Source of the DNA: Mobilitalea sp.
Lineage (GTDB): Bacteria; Bacillota_A; Clostridia; Lachnospirales; Lachnospiraceae
Direction: 5' to 3'
Length of the DNA stretch: 13,716 nt
Assembly: GCA_029974875.1 (NCBI GenBank)
Contig: JARKQP010000236.1
Location: forward strand, 1-13,716
Shown: positions 7,375-13,669 of the stretch, in pieces
Position numbering within the stretch: position 1 is the first letter of the stretch
Layout of the letters: each line of letters opens with the position of its first letter
Notes under the pieces: model-generated
Seen by the model: only the letters and a program-made list of their open reading frames with translations
Database searches by the model: none
Told to the model about the DNA's origin: nothing
Position numbers and translations under genes: made by a program

Positions 7375-8220
7375 TTATGACTCATTCTTCTCAAAATATG
7401 CGGAAACAATCATATCCCTGTTCCTCAATTCATGTTTCCCTCCAAATAACAGGTTTTCATAAAATATCTCCAGAAATGTGAAATCCGTATCCACTCCGTA
7501 GCCATAATCGGCATAATTGGATCGTACCAAGGCATTCCTAAAATACTGGACATGATCCTTGAAAAGGGTATTATCTGTATGAAAGCCAATACTGCTCAGG
7601 TAACACTCCATAAATACGGCAGTTGTTCTGGTATTACCCTCCAGAAACGGATGAACCTGCCACAGAGAGGATGTAAATTCCGATATTTTCTTTATTATTT
7701 GAGGCGGATTCATTTTTACATAAGTTCTCTTTTTTTCTTCCTCAAAATCATAGGCGTAGGTATCGCTAATCATCTGATAGTTGGCATACAGAACGGATTT
7801 ACCGTTCAGAATAGGTTCACCTTTACTGATATTGCAGGTTCGGAAAACTCCTGCATGGTTATAGATCCCCTCGAACAGAGTTCGGTGGATGTATTTAATC
7901 GTTGCCGGTGAAAAAGTAAAGGCCTGCTCTGTAAGCAGCTTAACAATCCGGTTGGATACAAGGTCTGCTTCTTTTTCTCTGTTACTTTGTTCTTCCGGCG
8001 ATTCACCAGCATGCTTTTTATACAGCAGCTCATCAATTTCTTCGTTCGTCAAAGCTCCTGCAATATGCTGCTCTGCAAGTTCATACAGATATTTACTTGG
8101 CTTTAATCCATCCACGGCTTGCAGCCCGGTTGCCATATCCCAACATGTCTGCTTGTATTCCTTATTGGTAATAGGCCTAGCAATCTGATAATCATATTTG
8201 CCATTGGAATCATTGATCAT
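7375..8220 (-). CDS. Fic-domain protein with VbhA-like N-terminal helix region
   Basis: Probable AMP- or nucleotide-transferring enzyme of 281 residues; Fic proteins modify hydroxyl side chains of target proteins. The core motif is HPFLEGNTRT (H190-T199), in which catalytic H190, E194, N196 and R198 are kept but the usual GNGR is GNTR, a known subclass. Upstream are IHRTLFEGIYNHAGVFRT (111-128) and the flap segment around 131-150, as expected for Fic. The N-terminal part (about 28-70: GLQAVDGLKPSKYLYELAEQ, then AGALTNEEIDELL) resembles the VbhA-type inhibitory antitoxin helices fused in class II Fic proteins. The inhibitory S/TxxxE motif is not clear; D37 would take the place of its glutamate. 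ATG 8220 has GGGAG about 9 nt upstream. No separate antitoxin gene adjoins it. The target is unknown. Confidence 0.82.
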   Translation of the reverse strand: MINDSNGKYDYQIARPITNKEYKQTCWDMATGLQAVDGLKPSKYLYELAEQHIAGALTNEEIDELLYKKHAGESPEEQSNREKEADLVSNRIVKLLTEQAFTFSPATIKYIHRTLFEGIYNHAGVFRTCNISKGEPILNGKSVLYANYQMISDTYAYDFEEEKKRTYVKMNPPQIIKKISEFTSSLWQVHPFLEGNTRTTAVFMECYLSSIGFHTDNTLFKDHVQYFRNALVRSNYADYGYGVDTDFTFLEIFYENLLFGGKHELRNRDMIVSAYFEKNES

Positions 8221-8312
8221 TTTTCCGTTCTCCCTACCTATTGTATAACTTAATTTTTAACAATATTTTATCATAAATTCGTTGCAAACACTATATTTTT
8301 TATACCAGACCA

Positions 8313-8352
8313 AAAAACTCCATTCCACCTACGCCAGCGGATTGGAGTTTTG
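8313..8352 (-). terminator. Hairpin with T run, minus-strand terminator
   Basis: A perfect 9-bp stem, AAAACTCCA (8314-8322) with TGGAGTTTT (8343-8351), around a 20-nt loop. On the minus strand the stem runs into six T residues. It lies upstream of the Fic gene and just after the possible gene remnant at 8329-8505, so it may be that gene's old terminator. Confidence 0.5.
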
Positions 8353-8505
8353 TATCATTGAAGCTTCTTGATACCTCTGTGGCACCTTGATCAACGTTGC
8401 AAGTAACGCTGCAATATTCAACAATATTCTTTCCAGCTTATTGCCAATTACATTCCCAAGGATTATAATATTATCCAGACAAGCAAAATGCGTAATGTGG
8501 GGTAG
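8329..8505 (-). pseudogene. Possible 3' remnant of an unidentified gene
   Basis: The minus-strand frame ending in TAG at 8331-8329 reads ...NKLERILLNIAALLATLIK, then VPQRYQEASMIQNSNPLA. The composition and codons look protein-like, and its stop falls in the loop of a terminator-like hairpin, as for a normal gene end. It has no 5' part: upstream lies the flagellin gene in the opposite direction. However, the flagellin promoter overlaps it, so the frame may be a coincidence. Confidence 0.25.
8441..8469 (+). promoter_or_regulatory. Sigma-A type promoter of the flagellin gene
   Basis: TTGCCA (8441-8446), exactly 17 bp, then a perfect TATAAT (8464-8469). Transcription would start near 8476, about 37 nt before the flagellin ATG. 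I see no sigma-28 (TAAA-N15-GCCGATAA) element in this interval. Confidence 0.65.
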
Positions 8506-8512
8506 AAAACAA

Positions 8513-9829
8513 ATGATAATCCAACATAATTTATCCGCTATGAACATTAACCGTAACCTGAAAATAAACAATGGCAGGCGTTCCTCCTCCAGCGAGAAAT
8601 TGTCCTCCGGTTACCGTATAAACCGCTCTGCAGATGATGCTGCCGGTTTGTCCATCTCAGAAAAAATGCGTGCCCAGATCAGGGGTCTTGACCAGGCCAG
8701 CTCCAACCTACAGGATGGCCTTTCCCTCCTTCAGACGGCGGACGGCGCCATGCAGGAGGTTCACGATGTCCTTCAGAGAATACGCGAATTAAGTGTACAG
8801 GGTGCCAATGACACCTATACCTTTGAAGACCGCGCCAACATCCAGGAAGAGATCAATATGTTAATCGAACACATCGACGACATTGCCGAGGACACGGAAT
8901 TCAACGAAATTAAATTATTAAAGGGTGGGAATGAACAGATCACAAAGAACGAAACTACAATGGGCTCCAGCTTACCTGCCAGTGTGGTCTTTAGCGGAAG
9001 CCAGCTGGTGCTTCAAAGCCTTCAGCCCCCCGGCAGCCCTTCACCGGCGCAGCATGCAACGGCAACCATCAATTTTCCCTCCATGACTCCGGGAGATATC
9101 AGCGATTTGGATGGAAAAGGGTTTTATAGCACCTGCTGTACCTGCGATGAAAAATACAGCATCCGCTTCACAACGTCACCGTCTCCCTCCACCGGCAGCC
9201 CTAACCCCGTTATTAATGTAGATATCAGCGGTGTTACTACCGCTGACCAGCTAATAGATACTATTATTAACACAGCTTCTCCCCTCATGACCCACTATAC
9301 CAGGTTTATGAAGGATTCTTCCACGCCGGAACAGCTGATTTTATACGACTGGCGTGAGGATCAGCCGCCCCTCGACAGCTCTTACGGCGTCCTTGGTTCC
9401 GGCTACATCCAGACGACCATAACAAAGACCGGAAGCCCCAGCCTCTATATACAGGCCGGTGCGAATGAAAACCAACATATCAACATAGATCTTCCCAATA
9501 CTACTGCTTCCAGCCTTGGCATCGAAGGCGTGAATGTATTAAGCCATATAGATGCCACTCATACAATAGGACGGGTCTCTGCCGCCCTCGACCGGCTGAG
9601 CAGAAGCCGCAGCGGCCTCGGAGCCGTTTATAACAGAATGGAACACGCCGTTTCCAACGTTGACAATGCCTCTGAAAACCTGGCCGCCTCCGAATCCAGA
9701 ATCCGGGATCTTAATATGGCAAAGGAAATGGTGACGCTGTCTAAGCTGAATATATTATCCCAGGCGGGACAAAGTATTATGGCACAGGCAAATAAAAACC
9801 CCCAGGAAATCCTTAATCTGCTCCGGTAG
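8513..9829 (+). CDS. Flagellin (flagellar filament protein)
   Basis: Filament subunit of 438 residues, exported by the flagellar type III system and polymerised at the cell surface. ATG 8513 is chosen because the protein then begins with the conserved MIIQHNLSAMNINR and GGGGT lies about 8 nt upstream; the open frame back to 8387 is non-flagellin sequence across the promoter. N-terminal D0/D1 is about 1-140, including the TLR5-type segment LQRIRELSVQGAND (87-100). The variable central domain is about 141-335, rich in Pro, Ser and Thr, and includes a cysteine cluster (C208, C209, C211). C-terminal D1/D0 is about 345-438 (SENLAASESRIRDLNMAKEM, ending QEILNLLR). No protease motif is seen in the centre. 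No other flagellar gene is in the window, so this is a stand-alone flagellin, perhaps one of several paralogues. Confidence 0.95.
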   Translation: MIIQHNLSAMNINRNLKINNGRRSSSSEKLSSGYRINRSADDAAGLSISEKMRAQIRGLDQASSNLQDGLSLLQTADGAMQEVHDVLQRIRELSVQGANDTYTFEDRANIQEEINMLIEHIDDIAEDTEFNEIKLLKGGNEQITKNETTMGSSLPASVVFSGSQLVLQSLQPPGSPSPAQHATATINFPSMTPGDISDLDGKGFYSTCCTCDEKYSIRFTTSPSPSTGSPNPVINVDISGVTTADQLIDTIINTASPLMTHYTRFMKDSSTPEQLILYDWREDQPPLDSSYGVLGSGYIQTTITKTGSPSLYIQAGANENQHINIDLPNTTASSLGIEGVNVLSHIDATHTIGRVSAALDRLSRSRSGLGAVYNRMEHAVSNVDNASENLAASESRIRDLNMAKEMVTLSKLNILSQAGQSIMAQANKNPQEILNLLR

Positions 9830-9883
9830 ATGCCTTTGGTATATTATGCTACAGGAATGAAGGATTGCCGGATTATAAATTGT

Positions 9884-9904
9884 CAGGATTATAAACCTGT
9901 TTTT
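9884..9904 (+). terminator. Weak terminator after flagellin
   Basis: CAGG (9884-9887), an 8-nt loop and CCTG (9896-9899) are followed by five T. An alternative longer-range pairing uses ACAGG at 9851-9855. The stem is short, but the T run and its position between convergent genes fit a terminator. Confidence 0.4.
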
Positions 9905-11246
9905 AATTGCTTAACACAAGCCTCTTAAATACCTCTCCCCGCTCCTCAAAGTTCTTAAAAAATCCATAGCTGGCGGCTGCAGGAGAAAATAAGCAGGTCA
10001 TACCCCTCTTTGTTACCTCCTTTGCCTTCTGCACCGCTTCCTCAACGCCGGTTACGGTAATGATATTTTTATCCATGTCCGGCTTTTCCATATTGGCAAT
10101 CATCGTTTGGATCCGGTAGCCGGTGTCAGGCATAAGGATCAGGTTTCTGATTCCCGAATCCAAAAGGTAGTCCACCAAAGGCTTATATTCTATTCCGCGA
10201 TCCATACCTCCCAGGATGACTGTATCAATATTCCTGATGCTCATTGCCGCCTGAATTGTAGTCTCGCAAATGGTAGAGATCGAATCATTATAGAAGGTTA
10301 TCCCGGCTACCTCCGCCACATATTCCATGCGGTGGGGCAATGGCTTAAAGGTTTTTACCGCCCCGTAGAAGCTGTCGTCATCCACCCCGAGATAACAGGC
10401 CACGCTATAGGCCGCCGCTATATTATACACATTATGATGCCCCTTCAACAGGATTTCATCATCTATGACCTCAATATGCCTTTCCTTATAATAAATATGG
10501 TTCTCCCTTACCCTTACATCCGCATCGCCATCCGTATCGGAGAGGGTAATGGCAGCTGCCTTCATATGCTTCCCCGGATTAAGGAACTCTTTATTATAAA
10601 TAAGAAGGTCTCCCTTCTGCATAAATTTATAAATGTTTTCCTTCGCTTCCGCATATTTTTCAAAGGTTCCGTAATGATCCAGATGCTCCTGGTACAGGTT
10701 CAGGTGCATTCCGATATGGGGCGAATGGGTCACATGCTCCAGCTGATGGGAAGAAAGCTCAAATACAACCAGCGTCTTCCTGCTGATCTCCTCCAGCACA
10801 TCAAACACCGGGACACCGATATTTCCCACCAGGCGTACGTCCCTTCCGGCGCTGTGGAGTACATGGTAAACCAAGGAAGAGGTCGTGCTTTTCCCCTTCG
10901 TTCCTGTAATACCAATGGTCTGATCACTGTAAAATTCTAAGAACAGATCCGTCTGTGAGGTCAGCTTTGCCTTATCCCTGCCGTCCTTACTGGCAAAGAC
11001 GATTCCCGGACTTTTTATAATCACATCATAATCCGCAAGAATTTCCTGATAGGAGCTCCCGCTGTGCAGGGTAACCTGGGTCAGATTGTCCTTTATTTCA
11101 TTTTTATCATAAATCCCCAGGTGCATATCCGGTAAATGCTTTCTGATAAAATGATAGGTGGATTTTCCTTCCCTCCCAAATCCGAGCAGCAGCACCTTTT
11201 TATTTTTCAGTTTTTCACATATCTGAGTTATCATGTTTATATCCAT
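9903..11246 (-). CDS. murD: MurD-family muropeptide ligase, probably MurD2 (L-glutamate-adding)
   Basis: Cytoplasmic ATP-dependent Mur ligase of 447 residues that adds glutamate to UDP-MurNAc-L-Ala. From ATG 11246: Rossmann-like start KVLLLGFGREGKST, P-loop GTKGKST (115-121), ELSSHQLE (163-170), NLYQEHLDHY (183-192), the probable carbamylated lysine K202 (AEAKENIY), GHHNVYN (269-275), PHRME (304-308) and C-terminal SPAAASYGFFKNFEERG (421-437). It is divergent in the glutamate site: the canonical NDSKATN is NDSISTI (I323 for K), and the lysine of GGxGK is arginine (GGMDR, R350). With a MurL-like gene directly upstream on the same strand, this suggests the MurD2 type that accepts L-Glu. Starts are uncertain: ATG 11270, 11246 or 11234 are all in frame; the strongest ribosome binding site serves an overlapping uORF that stops 5 nt before 11246. 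An ordinary MurD remains possible. Confidence 0.85.
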   Translation of the reverse strand: MDINMITQICEKLKNKKVLLLGFGREGKSTYHFIRKHLPDMHLGIYDKNEIKDNLTQVTLHSGSSYQEILADYDVIIKSPGIVFASKDGRDKAKLTSQTDLFLEFYSDQTIGITGTKGKSTTSSLVYHVLHSAGRDVRLVGNIGVPVFDVLEEISRKTLVVFELSSHQLEHVTHSPHIGMHLNLYQEHLDHYGTFEKYAEAKENIYKFMQKGDLLIYNKEFLNPGKHMKAAAITLSDTDGDADVRVRENHIYYKERHIEVIDDEILLKGHHNVYNIAAAYSVACYLGVDDDSFYGAVKTFKPLPHRMEYVAEVAGITFYNDSISTICETTIQAAMSIRNIDTVILGGMDRGIEYKPLVDYLLDSGIRNLILMPDTGYRIQTMIANMEKPDMDKNIITVTGVEEAVQKAKEVTKRGMTCLFSPAAASYGFFKNFEERGEVFKRLVLSN

Positions 11247-11251
11247 GCCCT

Positions 11252-11284
11252 TTACCGCACAAAACGCCATAAAAGTGCTGGCAT
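11252..11284 (-). CDS. Ten-codon uORF overlapping the MurD start
   Basis: AAGGAGGG (11301-11294), the best ribosome binding site in this interval, is 9 nt from an ATG at 11284 that opens MPALLWRFVR and stops at TAA 11254-11252, out of frame with MurD. The next ATG (11246) is 5 nt past that stop. This suggests translational coupling or a leader peptide; it is also possible that initiation simply occurs at a poorly spaced MurD ATG. Confidence 0.35.
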   Translation of the reverse strand: MPALLWRFVR

Positions 11285-11346
11285 GGATCCGGTCCCTCCT
11301 TCGTTTATTAATTTTATTTCATTCAACCTTCCCTCTTTTCAAGTAT

Positions 11347-11356
11347 AGAGCGCTCT
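11347..11356. repeat. Palindrome in the murL-murD gap
   Basis: AGAGCGCTCT, a perfect 10-bp palindrome, lies in the 227-bp gap between the MurL-like stop and the MurD uORF. I see no convincing promoter or terminator in the rest of the gap, so read-through from murL to murD is likely. Confidence 0.3.
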
Positions 11357-11497
11357 TAGACACTCTTTGTGTGCATTTGGCGAACAATCAGCTACAAAGA
11401 TGCATGCAAGCTAGTTTCCGGGAGTGCCCGTACATCCATTAATCTACATGGGTATAGCCTTTGTTTTATATGGCAGATGGCTTTTACTCCAGCCTTC

Positions 11498-12871
11498 TCA
11501 GTTAAGCATCAGGCTTCTTAAGCGATCCACAAATTCCTCCGGCACTGAATTTTCTACATTATAAAAGGTCAGGTAAGGATTCTCTGCCTGTACATATGCC
11601 TTGTACTGCTCCTTGCCCTTATAATATTCATAAAGTCTTGGCAGCTCCTTCCCCTCTTCCCCGTAACGGCGAACTACCGTACAGATTGCCGTGTTCACCT
11701 CATCACAGGTTCCCACGCATTCAAAGGGCTTCTCCGGCGCGGCTCCGATCAGCTTATCAAAGACCGGGATCAGGCTTTCATCATTTAGCATATCCCTTCC
11801 AAAGATCTGGGCTAACCGGTCCAGCTCCAAAAACGGTGACAGGATCATATAGACAAACAGGCATTTTGGACAGGCTCCGCACCACCTGTCCAGCTTACTG
11901 CCCACGTTACAGCTATGGAAGATAAAATGGTATTTTTCCTGCCTTGCAAAAAACCTTGCTATCTGGAATTCACTAAAGGGGCGGAGCAGGCTAAAATAAT
12001 GCACCCCGCTATTTACATATTCCCTTTCATAATTGATAAAATCCAGCTCAAATTTATAGGACTTGGAATATTGGTGGTTTACCTCCGTTCCCTCAACAGT
12101 GCTTTCATTTGCACTGGCTTCATTGGAAAGCACCACATACTCCTTGTCATGAAGATATGCCGCCAGGACGGAGGAAAATGCAACGATGGCAGAGAAGGGT
12201 GTATGCCCGTTCAGATATCCCTGCCGGTTCAGCTCCAGCAAATTCCCGTCCAGGCTCCGGTTTACGATCAGGATATCCTCTTCCCCATAGCCTGCTGCCG
12301 TGGCACACTGGATGGAGGTCAGCTTTTTGTTAATCATAAAGCAGAGATTACTCTCTTTCCGGTCACTTAACAGCTCCAGGGTTACAACAGAATCCTTGCC
12401 ACCTCCGATAGGAATCATACAGCCCTTCTTTATTTTTTCCAATTTAAAATAATCCTTCTGGTCTTCCGGGGCAAGGATCTCCACCCTCATAAATTCCTCC
12501 AGGCTGGTTTCAATCCCATTCGTATAGAAGAATTCACCCAGGCCAAGGTAATATTGCTGCTTCCACCAGGCAATCTGGGCTTCTCCAAGGCTTCCGGCCT
12601 TGATCCGCACCAACGGAGGGCAGGCGCATTTCCAATAGCTGACCAGCTCCACCAGCCCAAGCTGGAACGCCAGCCGGTTTACTGTCTCTTCCTTCTCATA
12701 GTCCAGCTGTACATGCTTTTTACGGAATTCCCATCTGGGAGTAAAGGCCGCAAATCCATCAATATAAAAATAATAGGTAATGACAAGCCTGTCACCCTGG
12801 TCAAGTATTTCATATTTGTCGTATGTAAAAACGGAATGTTTTTCTCTCAATTCATTAAATTTATTCTGCAC
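11498..12871 (-). CDS. murL: MurL-like UDP-MurNAc-L-Ala-L-Glu epimerase
   Basis: Protein of 457 residues resembling MurL, the ATP- and Mg-dependent enzyme that converts the terminal L-Glu of UDP-MurNAc-L-Ala-L-Glu to D-Glu, known from Xanthomonas, where it works with MurD2. Seen: an N-terminal region (1-145) of mixed character; an ATP-pyrophosphatase-like loop IPIGGGKDSVVTLE (153-166); NGHTPFSAIVAF (221-232); SNEASANESTV (249-259); and a WCGACPKC motif (330-337) with more cysteines at 321, 385 and 389, suggesting a metal or redox site. The start is GTG 12871, with GGAG about 7 nt upstream. The call rests on recalled family features plus the adjacent divergent MurD. Other PP-loop enzymes, such as tRNA or amino-acid modification enzymes, share only the loop. 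The gene is followed, after 227 bp, by murD on the same strand. A likely extended -10 promoter lies in the repeat region upstream. Confidence 0.68.
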   Translation of the reverse strand: MQNKFNELREKHSVFTYDKYEILDQGDRLVITYYFYIDGFAAFTPRWEFRKKHVQLDYEKEETVNRLAFQLGLVELVSYWKCACPPLVRIKAGSLGEAQIAWWKQQYYLGLGEFFYTNGIETSLEEFMRVEILAPEDQKDYFKLEKIKKGCMIPIGGGKDSVVTLELLSDRKESNLCFMINKKLTSIQCATAAGYGEEDILIVNRSLDGNLLELNRQGYLNGHTPFSAIVAFSSVLAAYLHDKEYVVLSNEASANESTVEGTEVNHQYSKSYKFELDFINYEREYVNSGVHYFSLLRPFSEFQIARFFARQEKYHFIFHSCNVGSKLDRWCGACPKCLFVYMILSPFLELDRLAQIFGRDMLNDESLIPVFDKLIGAAPEKPFECVGTCDEVNTAICTVVRRYGEEGKELPRLYEYYKGKEQYKAYVQAENPYLTFYNVENSVPEEFVDRLRSLMLN

Positions 12872-12901
12872 AAAAATCTCCTCTCAAGAAGGCCTTAGCT
12901 T

Positions 12902-13140
12902 CCATGGTCTCCAGCTCTGACCGCATACTTGTAAATAAGCGTATGGCCACTACACATTATTATACCAGGAGCAAAACCATGCCCAGAGCCTCCAACTCCG
13001 ATCGCATACCTGCAAGCAAGCTTGCGGTAAGCTCACTATGCTTTATTATACCCTGGGCAAAACCATGCCCAGGGTCTTCAGCTCCGATCGCATACTTGCA
13101 AGCAAGCTTGCAGTAAGCTCACTACGCTTTATTATATTCT
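12902..13140. repeat. Three imperfect ~81-86 bp direct repeats with internal hairpins
   Basis: Units begin near 12913, 12994 and 13080 with an AGCTCCGATCGCATAC-type segment, continue with TGCAAG-CAAG-CTTGCA (a 6-bp hairpin), then GTAAGCTCACTACGC, TTTATTATA and, in unit 2, a perfect 9-bp hairpin CCCTGGGCA-N6-TGCCCAGGG (13051-13074). Unit 1 is the most diverged, and part of a further copy precedes it (CATGGTCTCCAGCTC). There is no gene between the murL start and the PadR gene. The units are too long and too alike throughout to be a CRISPR array. Confidence 0.8.
12959..12967 (-). promoter_or_regulatory. Extended -10 box upstream of murL
   Basis: The minus strand reads TGGTATAAT (12967-12959), an extended -10 element with a perfect TATAAT, about 88 nt before the GTG of murL. 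The -35 position (TCTGGG) is poor. The same TATAAT recurs in the next repeat unit, so the repeat itself may supply promoters. Confidence 0.4.
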
Positions 13141-13188
13141 CCATACCTAAAGATTTCAATGATTAATTAAGCATTTCTCAACTAGTGG

Positions 13189-13215
13189 CTGCCAATTATC
13201 CCCGGATAATGGCAG
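13189..13215. repeat. Stable hairpin without T tract
   Basis: CTGCC-A-ATTATCC (13189-13201), loop CC, GGATAAT-GGCAG (13204-13215): 12 base pairs with one bulged A. Neither side is followed by a T run, so it is not a normal intrinsic terminator. It lies about 70 bp before the PadR promoter and might be an operator or mRNA element. Confidence 0.5.
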
Positions 13216-13276
13216 ACTGATTAAATTTCTTATTATCCTACCCGATAAAGCATTCCACTAATAAAATATTTTTATC

Positions 13277-13337
13277 ATATATCGTTGACAAATATATCGT
13301 TTGATGATATATTTAATATATCACAAGTCGATATATT
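13277..13337 (+). promoter_or_regulatory. PadR promoter with two identical operator dyads
   Basis: TTGACA (13285-13290), exactly 17 bp, then TATATT (13308-13313) is a near-consensus sigma-A promoter. The dyad AATATATC-N7-GATATATT occurs twice, at 13291-13313 (spacer and -10) and at 13315-13337 (transcript start and the bases just before GGAGG). The copies are 24 bp apart and have perfect 8-bp arms. A further half site ATATATCG is at 13277-13284. This layout predicts autorepression by the encoded PadR protein. Confidence 0.75.
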
Positions 13338-13351
13338 GGAGGATGATACAT

Positions 13352-13669
13352 GTGGAAAATAATATGCCCTTAACAGAAGCACTATATTATATCCTGCTTT
13401 CTGTCCGAAGACCAAACCATGGCTATGGAATCATTCAGGAAATTGAGTCCATTACAGGCTCCCGGGTTATACTGGGTGCCGGAACCTTATACGGTGCCAT
13501 TAATTCCATGCTGACCAGAGGTTGGATCAGCCTTTACAGCGAGGATAAGGCTTCCCGCAAGAAAAAGGAATACCTGATCACGGATGCCGGAAAAGAGATT
13601 TTCCAAAAGGAAGTAGACCGTTTAAGCGAGCTCCTTCACAATGCTAAATTAATGGAAGAAACTATATGA
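13352..13669 (+). CDS. PadR family transcriptional regulator
   Basis: Winged-helix DNA-binding protein of 105 residues, the normal size of short PadR regulators. GTG 13352 is chosen because GGAGG (13338-13342) is 9 nt upstream and it gives MENNMPLTEALYYILLSV; the frame extends back to 13301, but that codon lies within the promoter. Visible family features: helix 1 (TEALYYILLSV), the HGYGIIQEIE segment (23-32), the recognition region GAGTLYGAINSMLTRGWI (42-59), the wing with basic RKKKEYLITDAGKE, and a C-terminal dimerisation helix. The stop overlaps the ATG of the next gene (ATGA), so they are co-translated. Such PadR genes usually repress their own operon in response to a ligand or envelope stress. 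The twin dyads in its promoter are the likely operators. Confidence 0.92.
   Translation: MENNMPLTEALYYILLSVRRPNHGYGIIQEIESITGSRVILGAGTLYGAINSMLTRGWISLYSEDKASRKKKEYLITDAGKEIFQKEVDRLSELLHNAKLMEETI

Noticed and set aside
7375..8220. Fic gene as half of a two-gene toxin-antitoxin module
   Set aside because: No small antitoxin gene adjoins it; any inhibitory element would be its own N-terminal region.
8387..8512. N-terminal extension of flagellin
   Set aside because: The flagellin start MIIQHNLSAMN is conserved and begins at 8513; the extension covers the TATAAT promoter.
10107..10940. 277-codon plus-strand open frame opposite MurD
   Set aside because: It is antisense to a gene with all Mur ligase motifs; its translation shows no recognisable domain and no ribosome binding site.
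12902..13140. Regular repeats resembling a CRISPR array
   Set aside because: The units are 81-86 bp and alike along their whole length, there are no unique spacers, and no cas genes are near.
13301..13351. N-terminal extension of the PadR protein
   Set aside because: It lies within the promoter and operators; GGAGG is placed for the GTG at 13352.
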